Assembly (NCBI RefSeq): GCF_018372215.1
Contig: NZ_JAHAJN010000003.1
Location: forward strand, 1 to 64,000
Length of the DNA stretch: 64,000 nt
Direction of reading: 5' to 3'
From: Negativicoccus succinicivorans
Lineage (GTDB): Bacteria > Bacillota > Negativicutes > Veillonellales > Negativicoccaceae
The notes under the pieces: model-generated
The model's database searches: none
What the model saw: the letters and a program-made list of their open reading frames with translations, nothing else
What the model was told of the DNA's origin: nothing
Program-made: the position numbers and the translations under genes
Part shown: piece after piece, positions 27,073 through 34,498 of the stretch
Numbering within the stretch: position 1 is the first letter of the stretch
Layout: the number at the start of each line of letters is the position of its first letter

Positions 27073-27157
27073 TGTGACACCTCACTTACTTCAACTGACT
27101 GCGACGGTTCGCGTCGAGTGATAATTATCGGATTTTACCGTCAATACATGCTTATAT

Positions 27158-27186
27158 ACTTTACCACATTTCATATACCATGTCAA
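27158..27186 (-). promoter_or_regulatory. promoter for rpmG-secE-nusG-rplKAJL
   Basis: Minus TTGACA (27181-27186), 17-nt spacer, TAAAGT (27158-27163), about 85 nt before rpmG. The remaining ~90 bp up to the rplT terminator show nothing further. Confidence 0.75.
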
Positions 27187-27277
27187 ACGGTGATGCCCCC
27201 GTTGCAAGCTGCCACGACGGCCTTTCGCAAGGGGATCAAACCACGCTTTTTCAGCGGGCGCATGAGCGCCGCAACGG

Positions 27278-27311
27278 AAAAATCGAAAGCCCTCCGAGCG
27301 AGGGCTTTTTG
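27278..27311 (-). terminator. intrinsic terminator after rplT
   Basis: Minus AAAGCCCTC-GCTCG-GAGGGCTTT followed by a T-rich stretch, immediately after the rplT stop. Confidence 0.88.
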
Positions 27312-27312
27312 C

Positions 27313-27663
27313 TTACGCGTTTTTGGCAAGCTCGGTCAGCTTGGTGAACGCGGCCGGATCTTGAATGGCCATGTCGGAAAGCATCTTGCGGTTGATCGTG
27401 ACACCCGCTTTGTTCAAGCCGGCGATCAAAGTGTTGTAATTCATGCCGTTCAGGCGGGCCGCCGCATTAATACGGGCGATCCAGAGACGACGGAATTCGC
27501 GTTTTTTCTGGCGACGGTCGCGGCGCGCATACGCCAGCGAGTGCATAACCGATTCGTTCGCTTTTTTGAACTGGCGATTGCGAGCACCACGATAGCCTTT
27601 CGCTAATTTTAAAATTTTTTTATGACGACGGCGTGCAGTCACGCCTTTTTTTACTCGTGCCAT
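27313..27663 (-). CDS. rplT: 50S ribosomal protein L20
   Basis: 116-residue early-assembly rRNA-binding protein; also the repressor of its own operon through the leader upstream of infC. Basic N terminus ([19 protein letters not shown]), then [24 protein letters not shown] upstream. Confidence 0.97.
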   Translation of the reverse strand: MARVKKGVTARRRHKKILKLAKGYRGARNRQFKKANESVMHSLAYARRDRRQKKREFRRLWIARINAAARLNGMNYNTLIAGLNKAGVTINRKMLSDMAIQDPAAFTKLTELAKNA

Positions 27664-27681
27664 GAATGATTTCCTCCTGTC

Positions 27682-27879
27682 TTAGCCGTTCGGCAACATA
27701 CGTTCCACGCGTTTTTGATCCGCTTTGCTGATCGTTGCGGCTTTACGCAACTGACGCAGGCGTTTCGGCGTCTTCTTCTCTAAGATATGACTTTTGTATG
27801 CTTTCGAACGTTTGAATTGGCCGGTACCCGTTTTCTTGAAACGTTTAGCGGCGGAGCGTTTGGTTTTAATTTTCGGCAT
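27682..27879 (-). CDS. rpmI: 50S ribosomal protein L35
   Basis: 65-residue, highly basic protein beginning [20 protein letters not shown], the standard L35 opening. AGGAGG upstream. Middle gene of infC-rpmI-rplT. Confidence 0.97.
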   Translation of the reverse strand: MPKIKTKRSAAKRFKKTGTGQFKRSKAYKSHILEKKTPKRLRQLRKAATISKADQKRVERMLPNG

Positions 27880-27890
27880 AATAAGCCTCC

Positions 27891-28403
27891 TTATTTACTT
27901 TTCGGTACTAACATCATCGTCATGTTGCGGCCTTCGAGTTTCGGACCGCGTTCCTGATCGGCCAACTCTTTGAGTTCATCGGCGAACCGGACTAAGAGTT
28001 GTTCACCCAATTCCGGGTGACTGAGTTCACGGCCGCGGAACATGATCGTGACTTTGACCTTGCTTTCGTCTTCTAAGAAACGAATCGCGTTTTTCATCTT
28101 GACATAGAAGTCGTGGTCCTCGATATTCGGACGCAGCTTGACTTCCTTTAACGTGATGACTTTTTGCTTCTTGCGTGCTTCTTTTTCGCGTTTCTGCTGT
28201 TCGTAACGGTACTTGCCGTAATTCATCAGACGGCAAACCGGCGGACGGCCTTGCGGCGCGACCTCGACCAAATCCAAGCCGTGCTCTTCGGCGATCGCCA
28301 AGGCCTCGCGCTGCGACATGACTCCCAGCTGTTCGTTATCCTCGCTGACTAGCCGTACTTCGCGGGCACGAATTTGTTCGTTGATACGCAATTCTTTGCT
28401 AAT
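27891..28403 (-). CDS. infC: translation initiation factor IF-3, with AUU start
   Basis: IF-3 binds the 30S subunit and checks the start codon. 170 residues with N-domain ([13 protein letters not shown]), linker ([15 protein letters not shown]) and C-domain ([14 protein letters not shown]). I place the start at ATT (28401-28403), 9 nt after AGGAGG, giving the family opening [10 protein letters not shown]. The next candidate, TTG at 28391, is too far from the site. A rare AUU start is the known device by which IF-3 limits its own synthesis in E. coli. Confidence 0.9.
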   Translation of the reverse strand: MSKELRINEQIRAREVRLVSEDNEQLGVMSQREALAIAEEHGLDLVEVAPQGRPPVCRLMNYGKYRYEQQKREKEARKKQKVITLKEVKLRPNIEDHDFYVKMKNAIRFLEDESKVKVTIMFRGRELSHPELGEQLLVRFADELKELADQERGPKLEGRNMTMMLVPKSK

Positions 28404-28449
28404 GGGGTTTCACCTCCTGAAAATGCATTGGAAACCTAATCAAGCAAAA

Positions 28450-28560
28450 TAAAAAACGGACGGCAAGATGCCATCCGTCCTGTTCCATCTGCGGAAACCC
28501 TAGTAACTTCGCGTCGTGTAGGGTGAGAAGCGGATGACTTCTACTTGATCATTACTGACT
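28450..28560 (-). ncRNA. L20 leader (infC-rpmI-rplT 5' regulatory RNA) with terminator
   Basis: Minus transcript from about 28555 carries the characteristic AAGTAGAAGTCATCCGCTTC and CTCACCC block, then a CCCTA/TAGGG arm, and ends in a perfect ACGGACGGC / GCCATCCGT terminator (28456-28480) with six T. Both sequence and location match the Firmicute L20 leader, in which L20 promotes termination. Confidence 0.88.
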
Positions 28561-28561
28561 A

Positions 28562-28590
28562 ATGATACCAAACAAAAAAGATTCTGTCAA
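28562..28590 (-). promoter_or_regulatory. proximal infC promoter
   Basis: Minus TTGACA (28585-28590), 17-nt spacer, TATCAT (28562-28567), right at the 5' end of the L20 leader. Confidence 0.75.
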
Positions 28591-28629
28591 CCCCCCTTTG
28601 GGGAAGAGCGTATCTTTTTCAGTTCGTTC

Positions 28630-28658
28630 AGTATAGAAAATTCTCCGCAACTTGTCAA
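28630..28658 (-). promoter_or_regulatory. distal infC promoter, sharing its -35 with the tmcAL promoter
   Basis: Minus TTGACA (28653-28658), 17-nt spacer, TATACT (28630-28635). The -35 bases are also the plus-strand -35 of the divergent tmcAL promoter. Confidence 0.75.
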
Positions 28659-28680
28659 GCATTCGCCGCCGTCGTATACT
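28652..28680 (+). promoter_or_regulatory. promoter for tmcAL
   Basis: Plus TTGTCA (28652-28657), 17-nt spacer, TATACT (28675-28680), about 100 nt before the gene. Confidence 0.7.
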
Positions 28681-28777
28681 GACCGCAAGGAAACGCGCCG
28701 CCCTAAAGGCGCGCGATCGTTTCATCCGTCCGAAAAAAACGCCGGACCGTTGTTATTTTTTACATGAAGGAGTTCGC

Positions 28778-29974
28778 ATGTCATCCGCTACCGAAGTCGT
28801 AGGCATTATCGCCGAATACAACCCGCTGCATCAGGGCCATGTCGCCCAAATCAATGCCGTGCGTAAAGCATTCGGCGAGGCGCCGCTCGTGATCGCGCTC
28901 ACGGGCTCATTCGTACAGCGCGGCGAGCCCGCCGTAGCCGATCCGTGGACACGAGCGCATTGGGCGCTGCGCGCCGGCGCGGACTTGGTGGTGGAACTGC
29001 CCGCGGTATTCGCGCTGCGCAGCGCGGAACATTTCGCGGCGGGCGGCGTGCGAATGCTGCACGCTCTCGGCGTGACAACCTTGGTGTGCGGCGCGGAAAA
29101 TCCCGACCTCACGGCCTTGAAAAAACTGGCCGGCGGTCCGAATCCGACCGCGTTACAGACGGCATTAGCGCGGGGATTAAGTTATCCCGCCGCCATGGAA
29201 GCCGCGTTCGCCGCCACCGATCCTGACATCGCGCCGCTTTTACGCACACCGAATAACATTTTAGCCGCCGGCTACCTGCGCGCCATCGAGCGCTATGCGC
29301 CGTCGCTCCGTTTACTGCCCTTACTGCGCGAACGCTCGGACAATGCGGCGGGTATCGCGGGGATTTCCGGAAGCGCCGTGCGCGCGCAATTACGCGAGGG
29401 TCTTGTGCCACGCGATATGCTGCCCGCGTATACCTATGACGATCTTACGGAAGCCTTGCGAGCGGGCGTACTCCCGCAGCCCGAACGGTATGAACTGCTC
29501 TCGCTGCACGCGCTTCGTCTGCTGACGCCCGCGACGCTCGCCAACCTGGGGGAATTTTCCGAAGGTTTGGAAGATCGCTGGTACGCGGCGCGCGGCGCGG
29601 CGACGCTTGCGGAGTTTTGGGCCGATGTCAAAACCAAACGCTATCCGCAGACGCGGCTTTCCCGTTTGCTGGTACAGGTACTGCTCGGCATGCGTCGACA
29701 GGATTTAAACGATGCCGCAAAAACCGGTCCGGCTTGGATCTATCCGCTCGCTTTTACCGCGCGCGGAGCGGCCTTGTTGCGAAACGTCACGCTACCCGTT
29801 CTCGACCGCTACGGCAAAATGCGCAAAACGTTGCCGCCGCAAGTCGTCAACCGGCTCGCGTATGATGAGCGCGCCACCGATTTGGCGGCGCTTTGCTGCG
29901 CCAACCCGGAATACCGCGCGGGCGGCGCGCGCTTTTATCGCCGCCCCGTGACGATGAATGAGGAGGCGCAATGA
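28778..29974 (+). CDS. tmcAL: tRNA(Met) cytidine acetate ligase TmcAL (YlbM family)
   Basis: ATP-dependent ligase that makes N4-acetylcytidine at the wobble base of elongator tRNA-Met using acetate. 398 residues from the ATG at 28778, which follows GAAGGAG. The N-terminal nucleotidyltransferase-like domain shows GIIAEYNPLHQGH and TGSFVQRGEPA; SGSAVRAQLREG is a second nucleotide-site motif. An upstream in-frame extension to 28652 runs through promoter sequence and is rejected. Overlaps the following permease by 4 nt (ATGA). Confidence 0.92.
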   Translation: MSSATEVVGIIAEYNPLHQGHVAQINAVRKAFGEAPLVIALTGSFVQRGEPAVADPWTRAHWALRAGADLVVELPAVFALRSAEHFAAGGVRMLHALGVTTLVCGAENPDLTALKKLAGGPNPTALQTALARGLSYPAAMEAAFAATDPDIAPLLRTPNNILAAGYLRAIERYAPSLRLLPLLRERSDNAAGIAGISGSAVRAQLREGLVPRDMLPAYTYDDLTEALRAGVLPQPERYELLSLHALRLLTPATLANLGEFSEGLEDRWYAARGAATLAEFWADVKTKRYPQTRLSRLLVQVLLGMRRQDLNDAAKTGPAWIYPLAFTARGAALLRNVTLPVLDRYGKMRKTLPPQVVNRLAYDERATDLAALCCANPEYRAGGARFYRRPVTMNEEAQ

Positions 29975-31089
29975 AACAATTATGGACCACTTTTACGCAC
30001 GACAAAATGCTCATCATCGCATCCGTCATCGCATTTCTGACGATGCTGATCGTGCCGCCCGACAGAACCTACCTCTCGTACTTTAACGGCCGCACGCTGG
30101 TATCCATCTGGCTCTTGATAATGATCATCGCCGGTTTGCGCCGCAACCATTTTTTTCGTTGGCTCGCCCGTCGTCTGCTGCAGATCGGCGACAAGGCGCA
30201 TCACGTGGTGCTCGCGCTGCTGTTTTTCGCTTTCGCCATGGCGACCTTCGTCACGAATGATGTCGCGATCTTCATCACTTTACCGCTCGCAATGCATACC
30301 TTGCGCGGCGCGGGATTGATGCAATACGGCGCGTTCGTCGCGGTGCTGGTCGGTCTCGCCGCCAACCGCGGCAGCATGCTGACGCCGATCGGCAATCCGC
30401 AAAATATGTTTTTATTTTCCGCGACCCAACTGACCGCACTGGAAATTCTCAAAACAACCGGCCCGTTCGCGCTGATCGCCGCGTTTCTCATGTACCGACG
30501 CGTCAGCACGCGTTTGCCGCATACTCCGATCGTCACTCAGGAATTCAAACCGTTGTCGGCGCAATCCAAACGCAACATCGCGCTCTATCTCGGCGCGTTG
30601 CTCGTCGCCCTGCTCGCGATCGGCAATGTGTTGCCTCTGTATCCTACGGCGGGCGTGCTCTTTATTTTGACCTATCTCATCTACCCTCACACGCATCGCC
30701 ACGTGGATTACGGTCTGCTGCTCACGCTGTGCGCGTTTTTTGTCATCGCCGGCAACGCCGTCCGCATGGATTGGCTCGCCGCCTATATTGTGCCGCTGCT
30801 GACGCGCTTGCCGTTTACCACCGCGCTCGTCTTGAGTCAATTCATCAGCGATGTGCCGACCGCGATTTTACTCGAACCGTTCGGCGCGCCGCCGCGCTCT
30901 CTTTTGCTCGGCGTGAATCTCGGCGCGTGGGGAAGCCCTGTCGCCAGTCTCGCGAGCCTCATCGTTTTCCGCCTCTACAAACGGGAAAAAGAAACGTATC
31001 CGCCCGCGTTTTGGCCGAATTTCATCCGTTGCAACGCGCGCTTTTTCTTCCCGGGACTGCTGCTCGCGCTGTTGCTCGGCTATCGTTAA
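29971..31089 (+). CDS. SLC13/ArsB-NhaD-type ion transporter
   Basis: Polytopic membrane protein, 372 residues, about 10-11 predicted segments. The ion-transporter superfamily signature VTNDVAIFITLPLA and the paired AANRGSMLTPIGNPQN motif are visible, with a second repeat around SQFISDVPTAILLEPF. This is the fold of CitM, ArsB and NhaD-type carriers. Substrate (anion, Na+/H+, dicarboxylate) cannot be read. It is translationally coupled to tmcAL through a 4-nt overlap. Confidence 0.78.
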   Translation: MKQLWTTFTHDKMLIIASVIAFLTMLIVPPDRTYLSYFNGRTLVSIWLLIMIIAGLRRNHFFRWLARRLLQIGDKAHHVVLALLFFAFAMATFVTNDVAIFITLPLAMHTLRGAGLMQYGAFVAVLVGLAANRGSMLTPIGNPQNMFLFSATQLTALEILKTTGPFALIAAFLMYRRVSTRLPHTPIVTQEFKPLSAQSKRNIALYLGALLVALLAIGNVLPLYPTAGVLFILTYLIYPHTHRHVDYGLLLTLCAFFVIAGNAVRMDWLAAYIVPLLTRLPFTTALVLSQFISDVPTAILLEPFGAPPRSLLLGVNLGAWGSPVASLASLIVFRLYKREKETYPPAFWPNFIRCNARFFFPGLLLALLLGYR

Positions 31090-31105
31090 GTCGCTGTTCG
31101 CGCCA

Positions 31106-31136
31106 CAAAAAAGAACCGTCCCCGGTTCTTTTTTTA
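31106..31136. terminator. bidirectional terminator between the permease and pyrR
   Basis: AAAAAAGAACCG / CGGTTCTTTTTTT hairpin between convergent genes; A and T tracts suit both directions. Confidence 0.87.
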
Positions 31137-31667
31137 TTCCGTTTTTTCGCGCAACCAGACGCGATCATTGCCGTCGATCTCCAACAATTCGACCGCTACG
31201 TCCTCGCGCTCGGCGGTCGGCACATTTTTACCGACATAATCCGCTCGAATGGGCAGTTCCCGATGACCGCGATCCACCAACACCGCCAGCTGAATGGCGC
31301 GCGGACGTCCCATCGCCATGATGGCGTTCAGCGCACTGCGCACCGTTCGCCCCGTATAAAGCACGTCGTCCACCAGCAGCACGAGTTTGCCGTTCACATC
31401 GATCGGCGGCAAGCTGCTTTGCGCCGGCGCGGCTTTTTCATCATCGCGAAAGGCTGTCACGTCCAACGCGTAGACCGCGACCTTCACCCCTTCGATGGCT
31501 TCCACTTGACGCGCCAGACGTTCGGCGAGCGGCTCCCCGCGCGTTTCGATACCGATAAACACGGCGTCTTCCAAGCCGCGGTTGCGTTCCAAGCATTCAT
31601 GTCCGATGCGCCGCACGACGCGCCGTATCGTTTCGGCATCGAGCAGTAAAGTTTTATTTTTCCACAT
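31134..31667 (-). CDS. pyrR: PyrR bifunctional regulator / uracil phosphoribosyltransferase
   Basis: In Firmicutes PyrR binds pyr mRNA with UMP to cause attenuation and also has UPRTase activity. 177 residues from the ATG at 31667 (GGGAGG upstream). PRPP motif LVLLVDDVLYTGRTVRSAL and the family GHRELPIRADYVGKN are clear. Last gene of lspA-rluD-pyrR; no pyr genes follow within the window, so a distant target is expected. Confidence 0.93.
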   Translation of the reverse strand: MWKNKTLLLDAETIRRVVRRIGHECLERNRGLEDAVFIGIETRGEPLAERLARQVEAIEGVKVAVYALDVTAFRDDEKAAPAQSSLPPIDVNGKLVLLVDDVLYTGRTVRSALNAIMAMGRPRAIQLAVLVDRGHRELPIRADYVGKNVPTAEREDVAVELLEIDGNDRVWLREKTE

Positions 31668-32575
31668 TACGCTTCCTCCCGGGCCTTCGTCAGGCACGCG
31701 GCAAAATCGTCCGGCCACGGCGCGGTCACGGTGATCCGTTCGCCGTCCGCCGGTCGGTCAAATGAAAGTTCGGCGGCGTGCAACGCCTGTCCTTCGATCG
31801 GAAATCGATCGCGTTTGCGTCCGTAGAGCGGATCCTGCACGATCGGATACCCGATATAGGATAAATGCACGCGAATCTGATGCGTCCTTCCCGTTTCGAG
31901 CGCCAAACGCAGCAGCGCGTAATGCGGCATGCGTTCGACTACCGTAAAATGCGTCGTCGCGTCGCGTCCGTCAGGCAGCACCGCCTGACGCAACCGGTCG
32001 CGCGCGTCCCGTCCGAGCGCCAATTTGATAATGCCGCGCTCGTTCGAGGGATTGCCGTGCACCAGCGCATAGTAAATCCGTCCCGCCGAGTGCGCGCGGA
32101 TTTGCGCCTGCAGGCTGTCGCGGCCGCGCGGCGTTTTCGCCGCCACCAACAGTCCGGACGTATCCCGATCCAAACGATGCACGATGCCCGGTCGGATCGG
32201 ATCGCTCATTTCCGCCAGATGCCCATTGGTGTAAAAGAGCAGCGCGTTGACAAGTGTTCCGTCCGCGTGTCCCGGCGACGGATGCACCACCATGCCACGC
32301 GCTTTATTGATCACTACGACATCTTCATCTTCGTAACGCACATCCAGCGGAATATTTTGCGGCTCCGGCAAGGCTTCCAATTTCGGCGTATACTCCGCCG
32401 TCACGAACATGCCCTCGCGCAAAACGGTATTCGCTTTGGCCGGCGCGCCTTCCACGGTCACCGCGCCCGATTTGCATAATTTTTGCGCCGCCGAACGCGA
32501 GACATCGAGCACCATCGCCAACCATACATCAAGGCGCGTTTTTTCCGCCGCGGCATCCGTTACCCATTCATACAT
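31667..32575 (-). CDS. rluD: RluA/RluD-family rRNA pseudouridine synthase
   Basis: 302 residues: N-terminal S4 domain (RLDVWLAMVLDVSRSAAQKL, about 12-60) and the RluA catalytic domain with the catalytic Asp in HRLDRDTSGLLV. C-terminal GRTHQIRVHLSYIGYPI is diagnostic. It overlaps pyrR by one base (TAATG) and the lspA stop by one base. A GTG one codon upstream is an alternative start. RNA target inferred as 23S rRNA. Confidence 0.92.
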   Translation of the reverse strand: MYEWVTDAAAEKTRLDVWLAMVLDVSRSAAQKLCKSGAVTVEGAPAKANTVLREGMFVTAEYTPKLEALPEPQNIPLDVRYEDEDVVVINKARGMVVHPSPGHADGTLVNALLFYTNGHLAEMSDPIRPGIVHRLDRDTSGLLVAAKTPRGRDSLQAQIRAHSAGRIYYALVHGNPSNERGIIKLALGRDARDRLRQAVLPDGRDATTHFTVVERMPHYALLRLALETGRTHQIRVHLSYIGYPIVQDPLYGRKRDRFPIEGQALHAAELSFDRPADGERITVTAPWPDDFAACLTKAREEA

Positions 32576-33009
32576 CACGCATTACCTCGCCGCCAAAAGA
32601 AGAGGCAAAAGCACGCCACCGCGACGCAAATCGCGATATCCGCCACATTGAAAATCGGCCACACGCGCAAGTCGAAAAAGTCCGTGACGCCGCCCTGATA
32701 AAACCGATCCCAGGCATTACCGAGCGCGCCGCCCAGCAGCAGGCCGACCGCGATCGAAAAATATTTCGGTTCACGCGGAATACGTTCTCTGTACCAAAAG
32801 AAAAGCGCGAATAAAATCGCCACCACCAAGAGAAAAAACCATTGCTGATGCGCCAAAATGCCGAAGGCCGCGCCGTGGTTTTCTATATATGTCCAATGCC
32901 ACACGTTCGGAATGACGGGAATGCTTTCTCCGAGCTCCATCGTCGCGCGCACATAATATTTCGTCAATTGGTCGAGCATAATCACAACCAACGCTACCCA
33001 AAAAGTCAT
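32575..33009 (-). CDS. lspA: lipoprotein signal peptidase (signal peptidase II)
   Basis: Aspartyl protease that removes the signal peptide of lipidated prolipoproteins; several such lipoproteins are encoded in this window. 144 residues, four membrane segments. Catalytic Asps are in the GNAWDRFYQGGVTDFFDL region, and NHGAAFGIL is the other family block. AAGGAG precedes the ATG. First gene of its operon. Confidence 0.95.
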   Translation of the reverse strand: MTFWVALVVIMLDQLTKYYVRATMELGESIPVIPNVWHWTYIENHGAAFGILAHQQWFFLLVVAILFALFFWYRERIPREPKYFSIAVGLLLGGALGNAWDRFYQGGVTDFFDLRVWPIFNVADIAICVAVACFCLFFWRRGNA

Positions 33010-33045
33010 CCGAGCATAACTCCTTCATTTATATTTCAATAGCTT

Positions 33046-33051
33046 ATTATA
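33046..33051 (-). promoter_or_regulatory. candidate -10 (extended) for lspA-rluD-pyrR
   Basis: Minus TGC-TATAAT, an extended -10 with no good -35, about 35 nt before lspA. Confidence 0.45.
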
Positions 33052-33107
33052 GCATATCCGCGTCACGGTCCCTTCCGCGCCCGCCGATCGCCATTTTATT
33101 TTTCGTA

Positions 33108-33135
33108 CAAAAAAACGCCCCGCGGGGCGTTTTTT
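33108..33135 (-). terminator. intrinsic terminator after the 3D-domain gene
   Basis: AAAAAACGCCCCG-CGGGGCGTTTTTT, a nearly loopless GC stem with A/T flanks. Confidence 0.87.
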
Positions 33136-34111
33136 AATCCAATACGTAAACTTCTACATTACGACGTCCGTATCGGTAACATTCGTCGTACGTTTCCATG
33201 CATAAGTCAATCCGATTGCCGATAATCGCGCCGCCGGTATCCGCAGCGATCGCTTCGCCGTACCCCGGAACAAACACGCGCGTGCCCATCGGAATCACAT
33301 TCGGGTCGACCGCTACCACGCCATAACAAGCTTTCATGCCGCTCGCGGTAATCCCGCGACCGTCGCCGTCCATCGGATGATACGCTGTCGCTTCCATGTT
33401 GATCACTTTCGTGAATCGGATATCACCGCGGCTGGTATTGACGACATCACGCGTGCCGACTTGCACCACCTGATCCACCGCCGGTTGCAACGGTTGCGAC
33501 TCCAACGGCACGCGGCCGACTTCACGACCGTCTACCGTAAGCACGCGGTACTTCGTTTTTTGTTTCCCGTTCACACCCGCCTGCGTCACTTTTTCCGCGC
33601 CGGCGAACATGCGGTCATTGGGTTCCCGAATAATCTTGAAAGGAACTTCTTCATCGACCGTGATTTCCGAAGTCGTGTACTTACCGACCGGAATTTCCAT
33701 ACCGGCTTTGACCGGAGTATCCGCCGGAATCAGCGTCACATATTCCGCCGGGTCATAGCCCGCTTCCGTGATCGCCTGCGCAGCGGTCTTACCCGCCGAC
33801 ATCGTCGCTTTTACTTCCGCGCCTTCCCGAATGCTGATCGGAACGGCACGACGCACGGTCAATACGGAGCCGTCAACGAGCTTTTCCGTATTCAGATCCA
33901 CTTTGTCATATTCATTTAACACGATATGCGCATCATACATAATGCCTGCTGTGGATTGCGCTGCTGTGCGAACGGTCTGCTGTCTGCCGTCAACCATAAC
34001 GGTGAGCGTCCGCGGCTGCATAGAAAAGCCGACCATCGACACGACCATGATGACGAAAACGCAGAACAAAAGGACCGGATGGGTCCCCCATTTTTTCCAA
34101 TTTGTCCTCAT
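33134..34111 (-). CDS. YabE/Rpf-like cell-wall protein with DUF348, G5 and 3D domains
   Basis: Exported peptidoglycan-acting protein, 325 residues. A membrane anchor or signal (about 14-32) is followed by two DUF348 repeats (from MVDGRQQTVRTAAQS to about 140), a G5 domain (about 150-225) and a C-terminal 3D domain. The 3D domain shows the conserved Asp residues in VVAVDPNVIPMGTRV, AIAADTGG and NRIDLCM. Such proteins resemble resuscitation-promoting factors; the 3D fold is related to MltA lytic transglycosylases. It has its own promoter. Confidence 0.9.
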   Translation of the reverse strand: MRTNWKKWGTHPVLLFCVFVIMVVSMVGFSMQPRTLTVMVDGRQQTVRTAAQSTAGIMYDAHIVLNEYDKVDLNTEKLVDGSVLTVRRAVPISIREGAEVKATMSAGKTAAQAITEAGYDPAEYVTLIPADTPVKAGMEIPVGKYTTSEITVDEEVPFKIIREPNDRMFAGAEKVTQAGVNGKQKTKYRVLTVDGREVGRVPLESQPLQPAVDQVVQVGTRDVVNTSRGDIRFTKVINMEATAYHPMDGDGRGITASGMKACYGVVAVDPNVIPMGTRVFVPGYGEAIAADTGGAIIGNRIDLCMETYDECYRYGRRNVEVYVLD

Positions 34112-34132
34112 ACAGTAACCTCCAACACGGGA

Positions 34133-34161
34133 ATTCTACCATGCGTGGACAGTTCTGTCAA
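34133..34161 (-). promoter_or_regulatory. promoter for the 3D-domain gene
   Basis: Minus TTGACA (34156-34161), 17-nt spacer, TAGAAT (34133-34138), about 20 nt before the ATG. The hairpin RNA at 34259-34346 is therefore upstream of this promoter and not part of this leader. Confidence 0.75.
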
Positions 34162-34258
34162 AACTTTTAGGTTTACAATACGGCAAATTAGGGATCAAAT
34201 GGACTTTTTTCTAATTTTAAAACAAATATTTCCATAAATAGAAATCGACAAAAACAGA

Positions 34259-34346
34259 GCCCGTGATTCCCTCACCGCAAGGACTCCACAGTTGTCCTTT
34301 CGAAAAGGACACCGAGACGGATTGTCAACGAGGGAAACGCACGGGC
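34259..34346 (-). ncRNA. unassigned structured RNA element between ppk and the 3D gene
   Basis: An 88-nt element with nested perfect helices: GCCCGTG/CACGGGC outermost, TTCCCTC/GAGGGAA next, then an inner GTCCTTTTCGAAAGGAC hairpin and a CTC/GAG pairing. On minus it is followed by TCTGTTTTTG. It could be an independent small RNA, the ppk terminator, or an unrecognised riboswitch. It lacks SRP RNA, T-box and c-di-AMP riboswitch core motifs. Strand is inferred from the T tract. The rest of 34112-34498 holds the 3D promoter and otherwise nothing I can identify. Confidence 0.5.
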
Positions 34347-34498
34347 CATTATTAGAATTTAGTTACAATAACATTTTGTCGGTAATTTTTCCGGATTTTT
34401 TGGGAATACGCCATCTGTAAAGACATTTTTTACAATGTTTTTCGCCACTTTACCGCATTTCAGTACGACGCGGCAAACCTTTTTCGCGGCGTTTCCGT

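Noticed and set aside
34259..34346. c-di-AMP (ydaO) riboswitch or SRP RNA
   Set aside because: 3D-domain genes often carry ydaO leaders, but the core sequences are absent and the element is upstream of the gene's promoter; the SRP helix 8 tetraloop motif is also absent.
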